Source: an uncultured Clostridia bacterium
GTDB lineage: Bacteria; Bacillota; Clostridia; Lachnospirales; Lachnospiraceae
Assembly: GCA_946186175.1 (NCBI GenBank)
Contig: CAMHMG010000199.1
Span: 1-5,571 of the forward strand
DNA: 5,571 nt
Reading direction: 5' to 3'
Part shown: positions 1-4,817 of the stretch, piece by piece
Position numbering within the stretch: position 1 is the stretch's first letter
How the letters are laid out: every line of letters begins with the position of its first letter
Notes under the pieces: generated by a model
Seen by the model: only the letters and a program-made list of their open reading frames with translations
Told to the model about the DNA's origin: nothing
Databases searched by the model: none
Translations under genes and position numbers: made by a program

Positions 1-46
1 CTGGGAAGAAAAATAATCTTGTTTTCGGTTATGTCGTGTGATAAAC

Positions 47-52
47 TATAAT
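47..52 (+). promoter_or_regulatory. Probable -10 element for the HAD-murF unit
   Basis: A perfect TATAAT lies 34 nt before the chosen start codon, which would put the transcript start near 59 and leave a leader of under 30 nt. The -35 region is poor: at 17 nt spacing the hexamer is TTCGGT (24-29), with only two consensus matches, and there is no extended TGn motif. The call therefore rests on the -10 alone. Any gene to the left must end before or just at this element, since the three forward frames stop at 14-16, 39-41 and 49-51. Confidence 0.45.
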
Positions 53-74
53 ATTATTGTATTTGTTATCTGAT

Positions 75-83
75 AAAGGAGAA
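75..83 (+). promoter_or_regulatory. Ribosome binding site deciding the HAD start
   Basis: AAAGGAGAA is followed directly by two ATG codons, at 84 and 87. Only the second leaves about 5 nt after the AGGAG core, so 87 is preferred. An in-frame TTG at 57 lies upstream of the ribosome site and is unlikely to be used. Confidence 0.6.
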
Positions 84-86
84 ATG

Positions 87-923
87 ATGAAGAGATTATT
101 TGTAAGTGATTTGGACGGAACATTACTCAACAAGGCAGCGGAGCTTAATGATGAAACTGTCATTGTGATCAATGATTGTATTGCAAAGGGACTTGATTTT
201 ACAATCTCCACAGCAAGGACACCGGCAACTGCACTTAAGATATTAGAACCGCTTGATTTAAAACTGCCAATCACACTTATGAATGGTGTTCTGATATACG
301 ATATTATCAAAGATGAATATATCAAAGAAGAATATTTAGATGAGCTTGTTGTAATGGTTGTTCTTGGCCTTGTTAAAACCAGAGGACTTAATTGTTTTTT
401 ATATGCAATCAAGGATGGCGGCTTTACAGCATATTATGATAGTGTGGATTCTAAGTCTCTTAATTATTTTCGTAATGAGTGGATAATGAAATATGACAAA
501 AGATTTACCGAAGTCGAGGACTTAAGTCTTGTTGCAAAAGATAACATTTTGTCGTTTATGCTAAGAGAACCCAAAGACAAACTTGAAGGTTTAAGAAGAG
601 AGCTTACAGTTGCCAAGGGTGTAAAGACTGAATTTTATCCTGATGTGTATAATTCTGAATATTACATATTGGAGATATACAGCGATGCCGCATCTAAGAA
701 GGAAGCTATCACATATCTTAGAAAACAGGGCGGATATGACAGTATAACAGGATTTGGCGATAATCTTAATGATGTATCCTTATATGAAGCGTGTGATTAT
801 TTCTATGCTGTCAGTAATGCACACCCGGAAATACAGAATATGGCTAATTCCGTTATCCCTTCAAATGAGGAAAATGGTGTTGCAAAGTACTTAGAGACTA
901 TGATAGATCAACTTGGTGATTAG
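87..923 (+). CDS. Cof-type HAD-IIB family hydrolase (phosphatase)
   Basis: This is a 278-residue cytoplasmic haloacid dehalogenase-fold phosphatase of the Cof/HAD-IIB type, a family that usually removes phosphate from sugar phosphates, nucleotides or cofactors using Mg2+. All four core motifs are visible. Motif I is DLDGTLL at residues 8-14 (nucleophile D8, acid/base D10). Motif II is the ISTAR stretch at 40-44, with T42 in the phosphate-binding position. The motif III lysine is K204 or K205. Motif IV is GDNLND at 224-229, with metal-binding aspartates. The segment between about residues 82 and 190 is the expected C2 cap, which sets substrate choice and is the least recognisable part. Length is normal for the family (about 260-290). 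murF follows 39 nt downstream with no terminator, so the two are probably co-transcribed; a role in cell-wall precursor metabolism is only an inference from that. The actual substrate cannot be read from the sequence. The start could be one codon earlier, at 84. Confidence 0.9.
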   Translation: MKRLFVSDLDGTLLNKAAELNDETVIVINDCIAKGLDFTISTARTPATALKILEPLDLKLPITLMNGVLIYDIIKDEYIKEEYLDELVVMVVLGLVKTRGLNCFLYAIKDGGFTAYYDSVDSKSLNYFRNEWIMKYDKRFTEVEDLSLVAKDNILSFMLREPKDKLEGLRRELTVAKGVKTEFYPDVYNSEYYILEIYSDAASKKEAITYLRKQGGYDSITGFGDNLNDVSLYEACDYFYAVSNAHPEIQNMANSVIPSNEENGVAKYLETMIDQLGD

Positions 924-952
924 AGAAATCAGAATATTATATTATGAAATGT

Positions 953-957
953 GAGGT
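953..957 (+). promoter_or_regulatory. Ribosome binding site deciding the murF start
   Basis: GAGGT sits about 6 nt before the ATG at 963. The in-frame GTG at 951 overlaps this site, so it is not a credible start. Confidence 0.55.
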
Positions 958-962
958 ATATA

Positions 963-2342
963 ATGGAGAATATAACTGTTAAGGACATTGTTGAAATGAC
1001 CGGTGGAGTATTGCTATGTGGTGATGAGAATACCGCTATTATAGATCTGTGTATTAACTCTAAGGAAATCAAGGAAGGCGATCTTTTTGTTCCTATAATT
1101 GGAGAGAAGGTGGATGCTCACAGATTTATAGAGTCTGCACTTGAAAAGGGCGCTGCGTCGTTAACTTCAGAGCATGATGGGGTCGTAGTTGCGCAGAAAC
1201 CATATATAAGGGTTGATGATACTACTGAAGCGTTGAAGAGAATAGGTGTTGGTATGCGCTCACGTTTGATAAATGTTCCCATAGTTGCTGTTACCGGAAG
1301 TGTTGGCAAGACTACAACGAGAACAATGATTGCGCATGCACTTTCTGCCGGAAAGAAGACCTATCAGACAGAGAAGAACTATAATTCTCAGATAGGGGTA
1401 CCTATAACATTATCGCGCATGAACAGTGATGATGAAATAGCTGTTTTGGAGCTTGGTATCAGTGAGGATGGGCAGATGGATATATTGTCTGATATGGTAA
1501 GACCGGATATGGCGGTTGTTACAACAATAGGCGTTGCTCATATTGAGTTTATGAAAACAAAAGAGAATATCAGACATCAGAAATTATCAATTATTCATTC
1601 AATGAAAAAGGATGGTCTGTTGTTCTTAAATGGTGATGACGATATGCTTCAGGATGCAGTTTCTACAGAGCACATTAAGTGCAGAACTATTTTTTATGGG
1701 ACAGAACCATGGTGTGATTATTATGCAAAGGACATAGCATATCACAGTGATCATACAACATTTACATGCGTGCATGGAGCACAACAGATTGTGGTTACAC
1801 TTAAAGCGTTTGGAAAACATAATGTGGCTAATTGTGTTGCTGCTTTAGCAGTCGCTAATGAGAATGGGGTACCATTTGAAGCAGCTGCAGAGCATATGAA
1901 AACCTATGAAGGACCAAGACAGAAAATCATTCATGATGAAGGAAAATACACCATAATTGATGATACCTATAATGCAAGTCCTGATTCTATGAAAGCAAGC
2001 ATCAACGTTCTTTGCGATATGCCGTGTAAGGGCAGAAGATTTGCAGTGCTTGGTGATATGTTAGAACTTGGTGAGAATTCAGAAGCATATCACAGAGATA
2101 TTGGCAGATATCTGTTAAGCAAAGATGTTGATGAAGTGTATGTGATAGGTGAACTCGCGGCATACATAAAGGATGAGATGAAACAGAGCGGATCAGAGAA
2201 TACTAAAGTCTATGCATTTTCTGATAATGAAGAAGCCGCAATGAGTCTTGTGGCATTATTACAACCGGATGATATTTTGTTGGTGAAGGCTTCGAATGGT
2301 ATGCATTTGGGAGAAATTGTTAATATCCTGATGTCTTCCTGA
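963..2342 (+). CDS. murF: UDP-N-acetylmuramoyl-tripeptide--D-alanyl-D-alanine ligase
   Basis: MurF joins D-Ala-D-Ala to the UDP-MurNAc-tripeptide using ATP, the last cytoplasmic step in making the peptidoglycan pentapeptide precursor. The protein has 459 residues, normal for MurF, with the three Mur-ligase domains in order. The N-terminal UDP-binding domain (about 1-105) carries NSKEIKEGDLF at 32-42. The central ATPase has the P-loop TGSVGKTT at 111-118, KNYNSQIGVP at 138-147, ELGISEDGQM at 163-172 and H193. K207 is the likely carbamylated lysine, judged from position. The GKHNVANCVAA segment lies at 284-294. The C-terminal domain holds GPRQ at 317-320, the DDTYNASPDSM signature at 333-343 and VLGDMLELG at 362-370. 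The DDTYNASP and LGDMLELG motifs favour MurF over MurC, MurD or MurE. Near the C-terminus the usual KGSR is KASN (442-445), a mild departure. It follows the HAD gene closely, and no intrinsic terminator is visible after it. Confidence 0.95.
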   Translation: MENITVKDIVEMTGGVLLCGDENTAIIDLCINSKEIKEGDLFVPIIGEKVDAHRFIESALEKGAASLTSEHDGVVVAQKPYIRVDDTTEALKRIGVGMRSRLINVPIVAVTGSVGKTTTRTMIAHALSAGKKTYQTEKNYNSQIGVPITLSRMNSDDEIAVLELGISEDGQMDILSDMVRPDMAVVTTIGVAHIEFMKTKENIRHQKLSIIHSMKKDGLLFLNGDDDMLQDAVSTEHIKCRTIFYGTEPWCDYYAKDIAYHSDHTTFTCVHGAQQIVVTLKAFGKHNVANCVAALAVANENGVPFEAAAEHMKTYEGPRQKIIHDEGKYTIIDDTYNASPDSMKASINVLCDMPCKGRRFAVLGDMLELGENSEAYHRDIGRYLLSKDVDEVYVIGELAAYIKDEMKQSGSENTKVYAFSDNEEAAMSLVALLQPDDILLVKASNGMHLGEIVNILMSS

Positions 2343-2358
2343 AATACCACCTTTTTGT

Positions 2359-2387
2359 TTGACTTTACTATTGATAAATGTTATCAT
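2359..2387 (+). promoter_or_regulatory. Promoter of the rubrerythrin gene
   Basis: TTGACT (2359-2364) and TATCAT (2382-2387) are separated by exactly 17 nt, each with five of six consensus bases. Transcription would start near 2394, giving a leader of about 120 nt before the start codon at 2514. It begins just after murF, so the peroxide-defence gene can be expressed apart from the cell-wall gene. Confidence 0.65.
2372..2386. promoter_or_regulatory. Fur/PerR-like operator over the rubrerythrin promoter
   Basis: TGATAAATGTTATCA is a perfect inverted repeat (6-bp arms, 3-nt centre). Compared with the 7-1-7 Fur box TGATAATNATTATCA it matches 12 of 14 defined bases; against the PerR box TTATAATNATTATAA it matches 10 of 14. 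It covers the end of the promoter spacer and most of the -10, where a bound repressor would block RNA polymerase. In clostridia, reverse rubrerythrins are known PerR targets, so PerR is the favoured regulator by context, although the bases fit Fur slightly better. Which protein binds is inference. Confidence 0.55.
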
Positions 2388-2513
2388 TTAGTGAGTACTA
2401 TATGATAATTACAGAAGAGAATGTTTTAAAGTCAAAGACAATGCGTGATTTGAGACAGAAAACTACAATGTATCATCATATAGATACAAGAGATTATTGT
2501 AGGAGGTATTTTT

Positions 2514-3053
2514 ATGAAGTTTGTATGTAGTGTATGCGGATATGTATATGAGGGAGATAAGGCACCGGATGAATGCCCTGTATGTCATGCACCGGCTGAG
2601 AAATTCAAAGAGATGAGTGGGAACCTTACATGGGCTTCAGAGCATGTTGTTGGGGTTGCTCAGGGAGTCAGCGAAGATATTATCGCAGACCTTCGTTCTA
2701 ATTTTGAAGGTGAGTGTTCAGAAGTTGGTATGTATCTTGCTATGGCAAGAGTTGCATATAGAGAAGGCTATGCTGAGGTAGGAATGTATTTTGAGAAGGC
2801 GGCTTACGAGGAAGCTGATCATGCTGCAAGATTTGCGGAATTACTTGGTGAGGTTGTAACAGATTCTACTAAGAAGAATCTTGAAATGAGAGTAGATGCT
2901 GAGAACGGTGCAACCAATGGTAAGACTGATTTGGCAAAGCGTGCGAAGGCAGCTAATCTTGATGCAATTCATGATACTGTACATGAAATGGCAAGAGATG
3001 AGGCAAGACATGGAAAAGCCTTCAAGGGATTGCTTGACAGATATTTTAGCTAA
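2514..3053 (+). CDS. rbr: Reverse rubrerythrin (NADH peroxidase type)
   Basis: This 179-residue cytoplasmic non-haem iron protein should reduce hydrogen peroxide to water, taking electrons from NADH through rubredoxin-type carriers, as described for clostridial reverse rubrerythrins. The order is reversed relative to classical rubrerythrin. A rubredoxin domain comes first, with cysteine pairs C5-x2-C8 and C21-x2-C24 binding one iron. A ferritin-like four-helix diiron domain follows from about residue 53. Candidate diiron ligands are E68 in the FEGE segment, E100 and H103 in EEADH, E130, and E163 and H166 in DEARH; the assignment is by position. The HDTVHEMARDEARHG stretch (153-167) is highly typical of the NADH peroxidase group. 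The start has a strong AGGAGG (2501-2506) 7 nt upstream. It is a single-gene unit with its own promoter, a Fur/PerR-like operator and a terminator, which fits induction by peroxide or oxygen. The reductase partner is not in this window. Confidence 0.94.
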   Translation: MKFVCSVCGYVYEGDKAPDECPVCHAPAEKFKEMSGNLTWASEHVVGVAQGVSEDIIADLRSNFEGECSEVGMYLAMARVAYREGYAEVGMYFEKAAYEEADHAARFAELLGEVVTDSTKKNLEMRVDAENGATNGKTDLAKRAKAANLDAIHDTVHEMARDEARHGKAFKGLLDRYFS

Positions 3054-3063
3054 GATTAAATTT

Positions 3064-3095
3064 GAGGATGGATAATATATTCATCCTCTTTTTTT
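3064..3095 (+). terminator. Intrinsic terminator after rubrerythrin
   Basis: GAGGATG (3064-3070) pairs with CATCCTC (3082-3088). The stem can extend inward by four weaker pairs to a 3-nt loop, and it is followed by seven T residues (3089-3095). It starts 10 nt past the stop codon and ends the rubrerythrin transcript. Confidence 0.92.
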
Positions 3096-3166
3096 GTGCA
3101 TTTTGTCATGAAACTTTGTAATTTTAATTCGATGCTTGTCGATACTAGAGAAAATTTGCTAAAAAG

Positions 3167-3195
3167 TTGCAAAATAGTATTTTTTGGAGTAGTAT
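3167..3195 (+). promoter_or_regulatory. Candidate promoter of the DUF6465 gene
   Basis: TTGCAA (3167-3172) and TAGTAT (3190-3195) are 17 nt apart, close to sigma-A consensus. Transcription would start near 3202, leaving a leader of about 87 nt. The rest of the 235-nt gap between the rubrerythrin stop and the next start holds only the preceding terminator and AT-rich sequence. I see no riboswitch or small gene in it. Confidence 0.5.
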
Positions 3196-3273
3196 GAACT
3201 ATGGATTAAATACAAAATGTAGTTAACATGCATAAGCTTACGGCTGGTTTGATTCAGCTTTAAGTTGAAAAAA

Positions 3274-3279
3274 TGGAGG
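3274..3279 (+). promoter_or_regulatory. Ribosome binding site deciding the DUF6465 start
   Basis: TGGAGG lies 9 nt before the ATG at 3289. It excludes the in-frame TTG at 3265, which is upstream of the site, and the ATG at 3280, which immediately follows it with no spacer. Confidence 0.65.
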
Positions 3280-3288
3280 ATGTGTATC

Positions 3289-3753
3289 ATGGCAACAAAA
3301 AAAGAAGAACAGGTTAAGGCAGCAATGGCTAAGGTAGAGGCAGCTAAGAAAGCAGCAGCAACTAAGGATACAACAGAGAAGAAAGCACCTGCTAAGAAAG
3401 CAGCAACAACTAAGGCAGCAGCAGAGAAGAAGGCACCTGCTAAGAAGGCAACAACTAAGGCAGCAGCAGAGAAGAAAGCACCTGCTAAGAAGGAAGCTAC
3501 AACTAAGGCAGCAGAGAAGAAAGCACCTGCTAAGAAAGCAACAACAGCTAAGAAGACAACAGCAGCTAAGAAAGTAACAGAGACAGTATTTGTACAGTGC
3601 TTTGGTTATGAGATCACTACAGATGATATCAAGGCTAAGGTTGCAGAAGCAGTTGGAAAGAAGTCTGTAAAGGAACTTAACATCTATGTTAAGCCTGAAG
3701 AGGGAATGATTTACTTCACAGCTGATGGTGAGCAGGGAAGCGTTAATCTTTAA
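3289..3753 (+). CDS. DUF6465 family protein with lysine/alanine-rich histone-like tail
   Basis: This 154-residue protein has two unlike halves. Residues 1 to about 96 are a low-complexity tail of Lys, Ala, Thr and Pro with 30 lysines and about nine acidic residues, so it is strongly basic. It contains four copies of EKKAPAKK (30-37, 46-53, 61-68, 76-83) spaced 15-16 residues apart. Such tails resemble eukaryotic histone H1 and the basic tails of some bacterial nucleoid proteins. Residues 97-154 form a compact domain that looks like DUF6465, a family of unknown function: a predicted strand around VFVQCFGYEI, a helix (112-123), then strands ending in YFTADGEQGSVNL. There is no signal peptide or membrane segment. 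The tail suggests binding to nucleic acid or another polyanion, but this is inference. The tail uses few codons (GCA, AAG, ACA, GCT), consistent with high expression or repeat expansion. The gene appears monocistronic, with its own promoter and terminator. The family call comes from recognising the C-terminal segment. Confidence 0.8.
   Translation: MATKKEEQVKAAMAKVEAAKKAAATKDTTEKKAPAKKAATTKAAAEKKAPAKKATTKAAAEKKAPAKKEATTKAAEKKAPAKKATTAKKTTAAKKVTETVFVQCFGYEITTDDIKAKVAEAVGKKSVKELNIYVKPEEGMIYFTADGEQGSVNL
3376..3537 (+). repeat. Four-copy in-frame coding repeat in the DUF6465 gene
   Basis: Four near-identical 24-nt units, each encoding EKKAPAKK, begin at 3376, 3424, 3469 and 3514. The distances of 48, 45 and 45 nt are all multiples of three. 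They differ only at synonymous positions such as AAA/AAG and GCA, and the linkers are runs of GCA, ACA and AAG codons. This layout could gain or lose units by slippage or recombination without breaking the frame, so tail length may vary between strains. Confidence 0.85.
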
Positions 3754-3781
3754 TTATAACTAGATAATATTACTGAAGTAT

Positions 3782-3811
3782 GAGGACATCATTTATGGTG
3801 TCCTTTTCTTT
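3782..3811 (+). terminator. Intrinsic terminator after the DUF6465 gene
   Basis: GGACATCA (3784-3791) pairs with TGGTGTCC (3796-3803), including one G-T pair, around a 4-nt TTTA loop. TTTTCTTT follows. The flanking A3783 and G3782 can pair with the first T residues. It separates this unit from proC. Confidence 0.88.
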
Positions 3812-3821
3812 ATGCACACAA

Positions 3822-3850
3822 TAGACTTTTGGGTCAAAATGTGGTAAATT
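3822..3850 (+). promoter_or_regulatory. Candidate promoter of proC
   Basis: TAGACT (3822-3827) and TAAATT (3845-3850) are 17 nt apart, each with four of six consensus bases, and TGG directly before the -10 gives an extended -10 motif. Because the preceding gene ends in a strong terminator, proC needs a promoter in this 86-nt stretch. This is the best candidate I can see, but AT-rich alternatives exist nearby. Confidence 0.35.
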
Positions 3851-3880
3851 GAATTAATGTATTAAATATAAAAAATTTTC

Positions 3881-3888
3881 AGGAGGTG
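3881..3888 (+). promoter_or_regulatory. Ribosome binding site deciding the proC start
   Basis: AGGAGGTG is a near-complete match to the 16S anti-Shine-Dalgarno sequence and ends 9 nt before the ATG at 3898. The in-frame GTG at 3886 lies inside it and the TTG at 3889 directly abuts it, so neither is a likely start. Confidence 0.7.
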
Positions 3889-3897
3889 TTGATCAAG

Positions 3898-4692
3898 ATG
3901 AAATTGGGATTTATCGGATGTGGTAATATGGCAAGCGCCATGATGAAAGGAATTATCGCTAACAACATTGTTGATAAAGAGGATATTATCGGTTCTGATG
4001 TGCTGGATGATTGCAGAGATAGAGCAAAGACTTCGCTTGGAATAGAGGTTACAGCTGATAATAACGAAGTTGTAGATAAAGCAGACGTTGTTGTACTTGC
4101 GGTTAAACCACAGTATTATGAGCAGGTTATTACAGGAATTAAAGACAGTGTGAGAGACCGACAGATCATTGTTACAATAGCTCCGGGAAAGACCTTAGCA
4201 TGGGTGACAGAACAATTCGGTAAGAAGGTCAAGATTGTAAGAACTATGCCTAACACACCGGCATTGGTTGGCGAGGGAATAACAGCTGCATGTTATAATG
4301 AGTTTGTAACTGAGGATGAACTTGAAATGGTAGTTAATCTTTTGAAAGGCTTTGGAAGATGTGAGGTTATATCAGAAAATCTTATGGATGTTGTAGTATC
4401 TGTAAGTTCAAGTTCGCCTGCATATGTATTTATGTTTATAGAGGCGATGGCAGATGCTGCGGTTGCCGACGGAATGCCAAGAGCACAGGCATATGAGTTT
4501 GCTGCACAGGCAGTGCTTGGCAGTGCTAAGATGGTCTTAGAAACCGGTAAACATCCGGGTGAACTTAAGGATATGGTCTGCTCTCCGGCAGGAACAACCA
4601 TTGAGGCTGTTCGTGTATTAGAGGAGAAGGGAATGCGAAGCGCAGTAATAGAAGCGATGAAGGCGTGCACAAGGAAGGCAAAAGGAATGTAA
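3898..4692 (+). CDS. proC: Pyrroline-5-carboxylate reductase
   Basis: ProC reduces 1-pyrroline-5-carboxylate to L-proline with NAD(P)H, the final step of proline synthesis in the cytoplasm. The protein has 264 residues, the usual size. An N-terminal Rossmann domain opens with GFIGCGNMA at 4-12 (dinucleotide-binding G7-x-G9-N-M), and AVKPQ at 68-72 is characteristic of the family. RTMPNTPALVGEG at 115-127 closes the cofactor domain. The C-terminal helical domain, which forms the dimer and binds substrate, has SPAYVFMFIEAMADAA at 173-188. It also has the full P5CR signature, starting at P220 and including the CSPAGTT core (228-234). In the loop before PAY the common SGSG is SSSS (170-173), with both glycines replaced by serine. 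No proA or proB gene lies nearby, so the precursor is made elsewhere or comes from ornithine. The gene appears to be transcribed alone, although its 3' end has no textbook terminator. Confidence 0.95.
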   Translation: MKLGFIGCGNMASAMMKGIIANNIVDKEDIIGSDVLDDCRDRAKTSLGIEVTADNNEVVDKADVVVLAVKPQYYEQVITGIKDSVRDRQIIVTIAPGKTLAWVTEQFGKKVKIVRTMPNTPALVGEGITAACYNEFVTEDELEMVVNLLKGFGRCEVISENLMDVVVSVSSSSPAYVFMFIEAMADAAVADGMPRAQAYEFAAQAVLGSAKMVLETGKHPGELKDMVCSPAGTTIEAVRVLEEKGMRSAVIEAMKACTRKAKGM

Positions 4693-4696
4693 GTTA

Positions 4697-4728
4697 AGTT
4701 GCTGGAATTACTATGTAATGGAGCAACT
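4697..4728 (+). other. Hairpin 1 after proC
   Basis: AGTTGCT (4697-4703) pairs with AGCAACT (4722-4728). Inside it ATTAC (4707-4711) pairs with GTAAT (4715-4719) around a 3-nt loop, with a small 3/2-nt internal loop between the two stems. No T-run follows, so it is not a standard terminator. It may protect or define the proC transcript 3' end. Confidence 0.5.
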
Positions 4729-4732
4729 CGTA

Positions 4733-4747
4733 TATCACCGAGTGATA
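4733..4747. other. Perfect inverted repeat between proC and the AIM24 gene
   Basis: TATCAC and GTGATA form a perfect 6-bp repeat around CGA. It is followed by A residues rather than T residues. It could be a protein-binding site just upstream of the next promoter (ending 11 nt before the -35) or an RNA hairpin at the proC 3' end. It competes with an alternative ACTCG/CGAGT pairing (4726-4730 with 4739-4743). Confidence 0.45.
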
Positions 4748-4757
4748 AAAGGTGCTT

Positions 4758-4786
4758 TTGACACCTATATCATAATATATTATAGA
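4758..4786 (+). promoter_or_regulatory. Promoter of the AIM24 family gene
   Basis: A perfect TTGACA (4758-4763) is followed after 17 nt by TATAGA (4781-4786). Transcription would start near 4793, leaving a 25-nt leader that contains the ribosome site AAAGGAGG (4801-4808). The -35 lies within a small AGGTG/CACCT inverted repeat (4750-4766). Confidence 0.65.
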
Positions 4787-4817
4787 GATTAATATTTACC
4801 AAAGGAGGTATTAACAA

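Noticed and set aside
1..51. End of an upstream gene at the left edge
   Set aside because: Forward frames stop at 14-16, 39-41 and 49-51, and the remaining 4 to 16 codons are too few to show which, if any, is coding.
66..76. TTATCTGATAA palindrome just before the HAD start, considered as a second Fur-type site
   Set aside because: It is only 11 bp (5-1-5), its half-sites are oriented opposite to a Fur box, and it merges into the ribosome site. Chance is likely in AT-rich DNA.
29..412. Minus-strand open frame of 127 residues opposite the HAD gene
   Set aside because: It is opposite a gene with clear HAD motifs, is serine/isoleucine rich as expected of an antisense frame, and has no recognisable domain.
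1118..1820. Two short minus-strand frames (1118-1309 and 1626-1820) inside murF
   Set aside because: Both are 63-64 residues long, lack family features and sit opposite conserved murF domains.
2343..2371. Terminator after murF
   Set aside because: There is a short T-run (CTTTTTG), but no stable stem precedes it, so I do not call one.
3202..3288. Structured leader before the DUF6465 gene
   Set aside because: Only short pairings such as AAGCT/AGCTT and GCTG/CAGC are possible, and they share bases; nothing resembles a known riboswitch.
3812..3897. Riboswitch or T-box leader before proC
   Set aside because: The stretch is under 90 nt, AT-rich, and has none of the conserved T-box elements or a leader terminator.
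4293..4670. Minus-strand open frame of 125 residues opposite proC
   Set aside because: It lies wholly inside a confident proC, has no recognisable motif, and its composition reflects the complementary codons.
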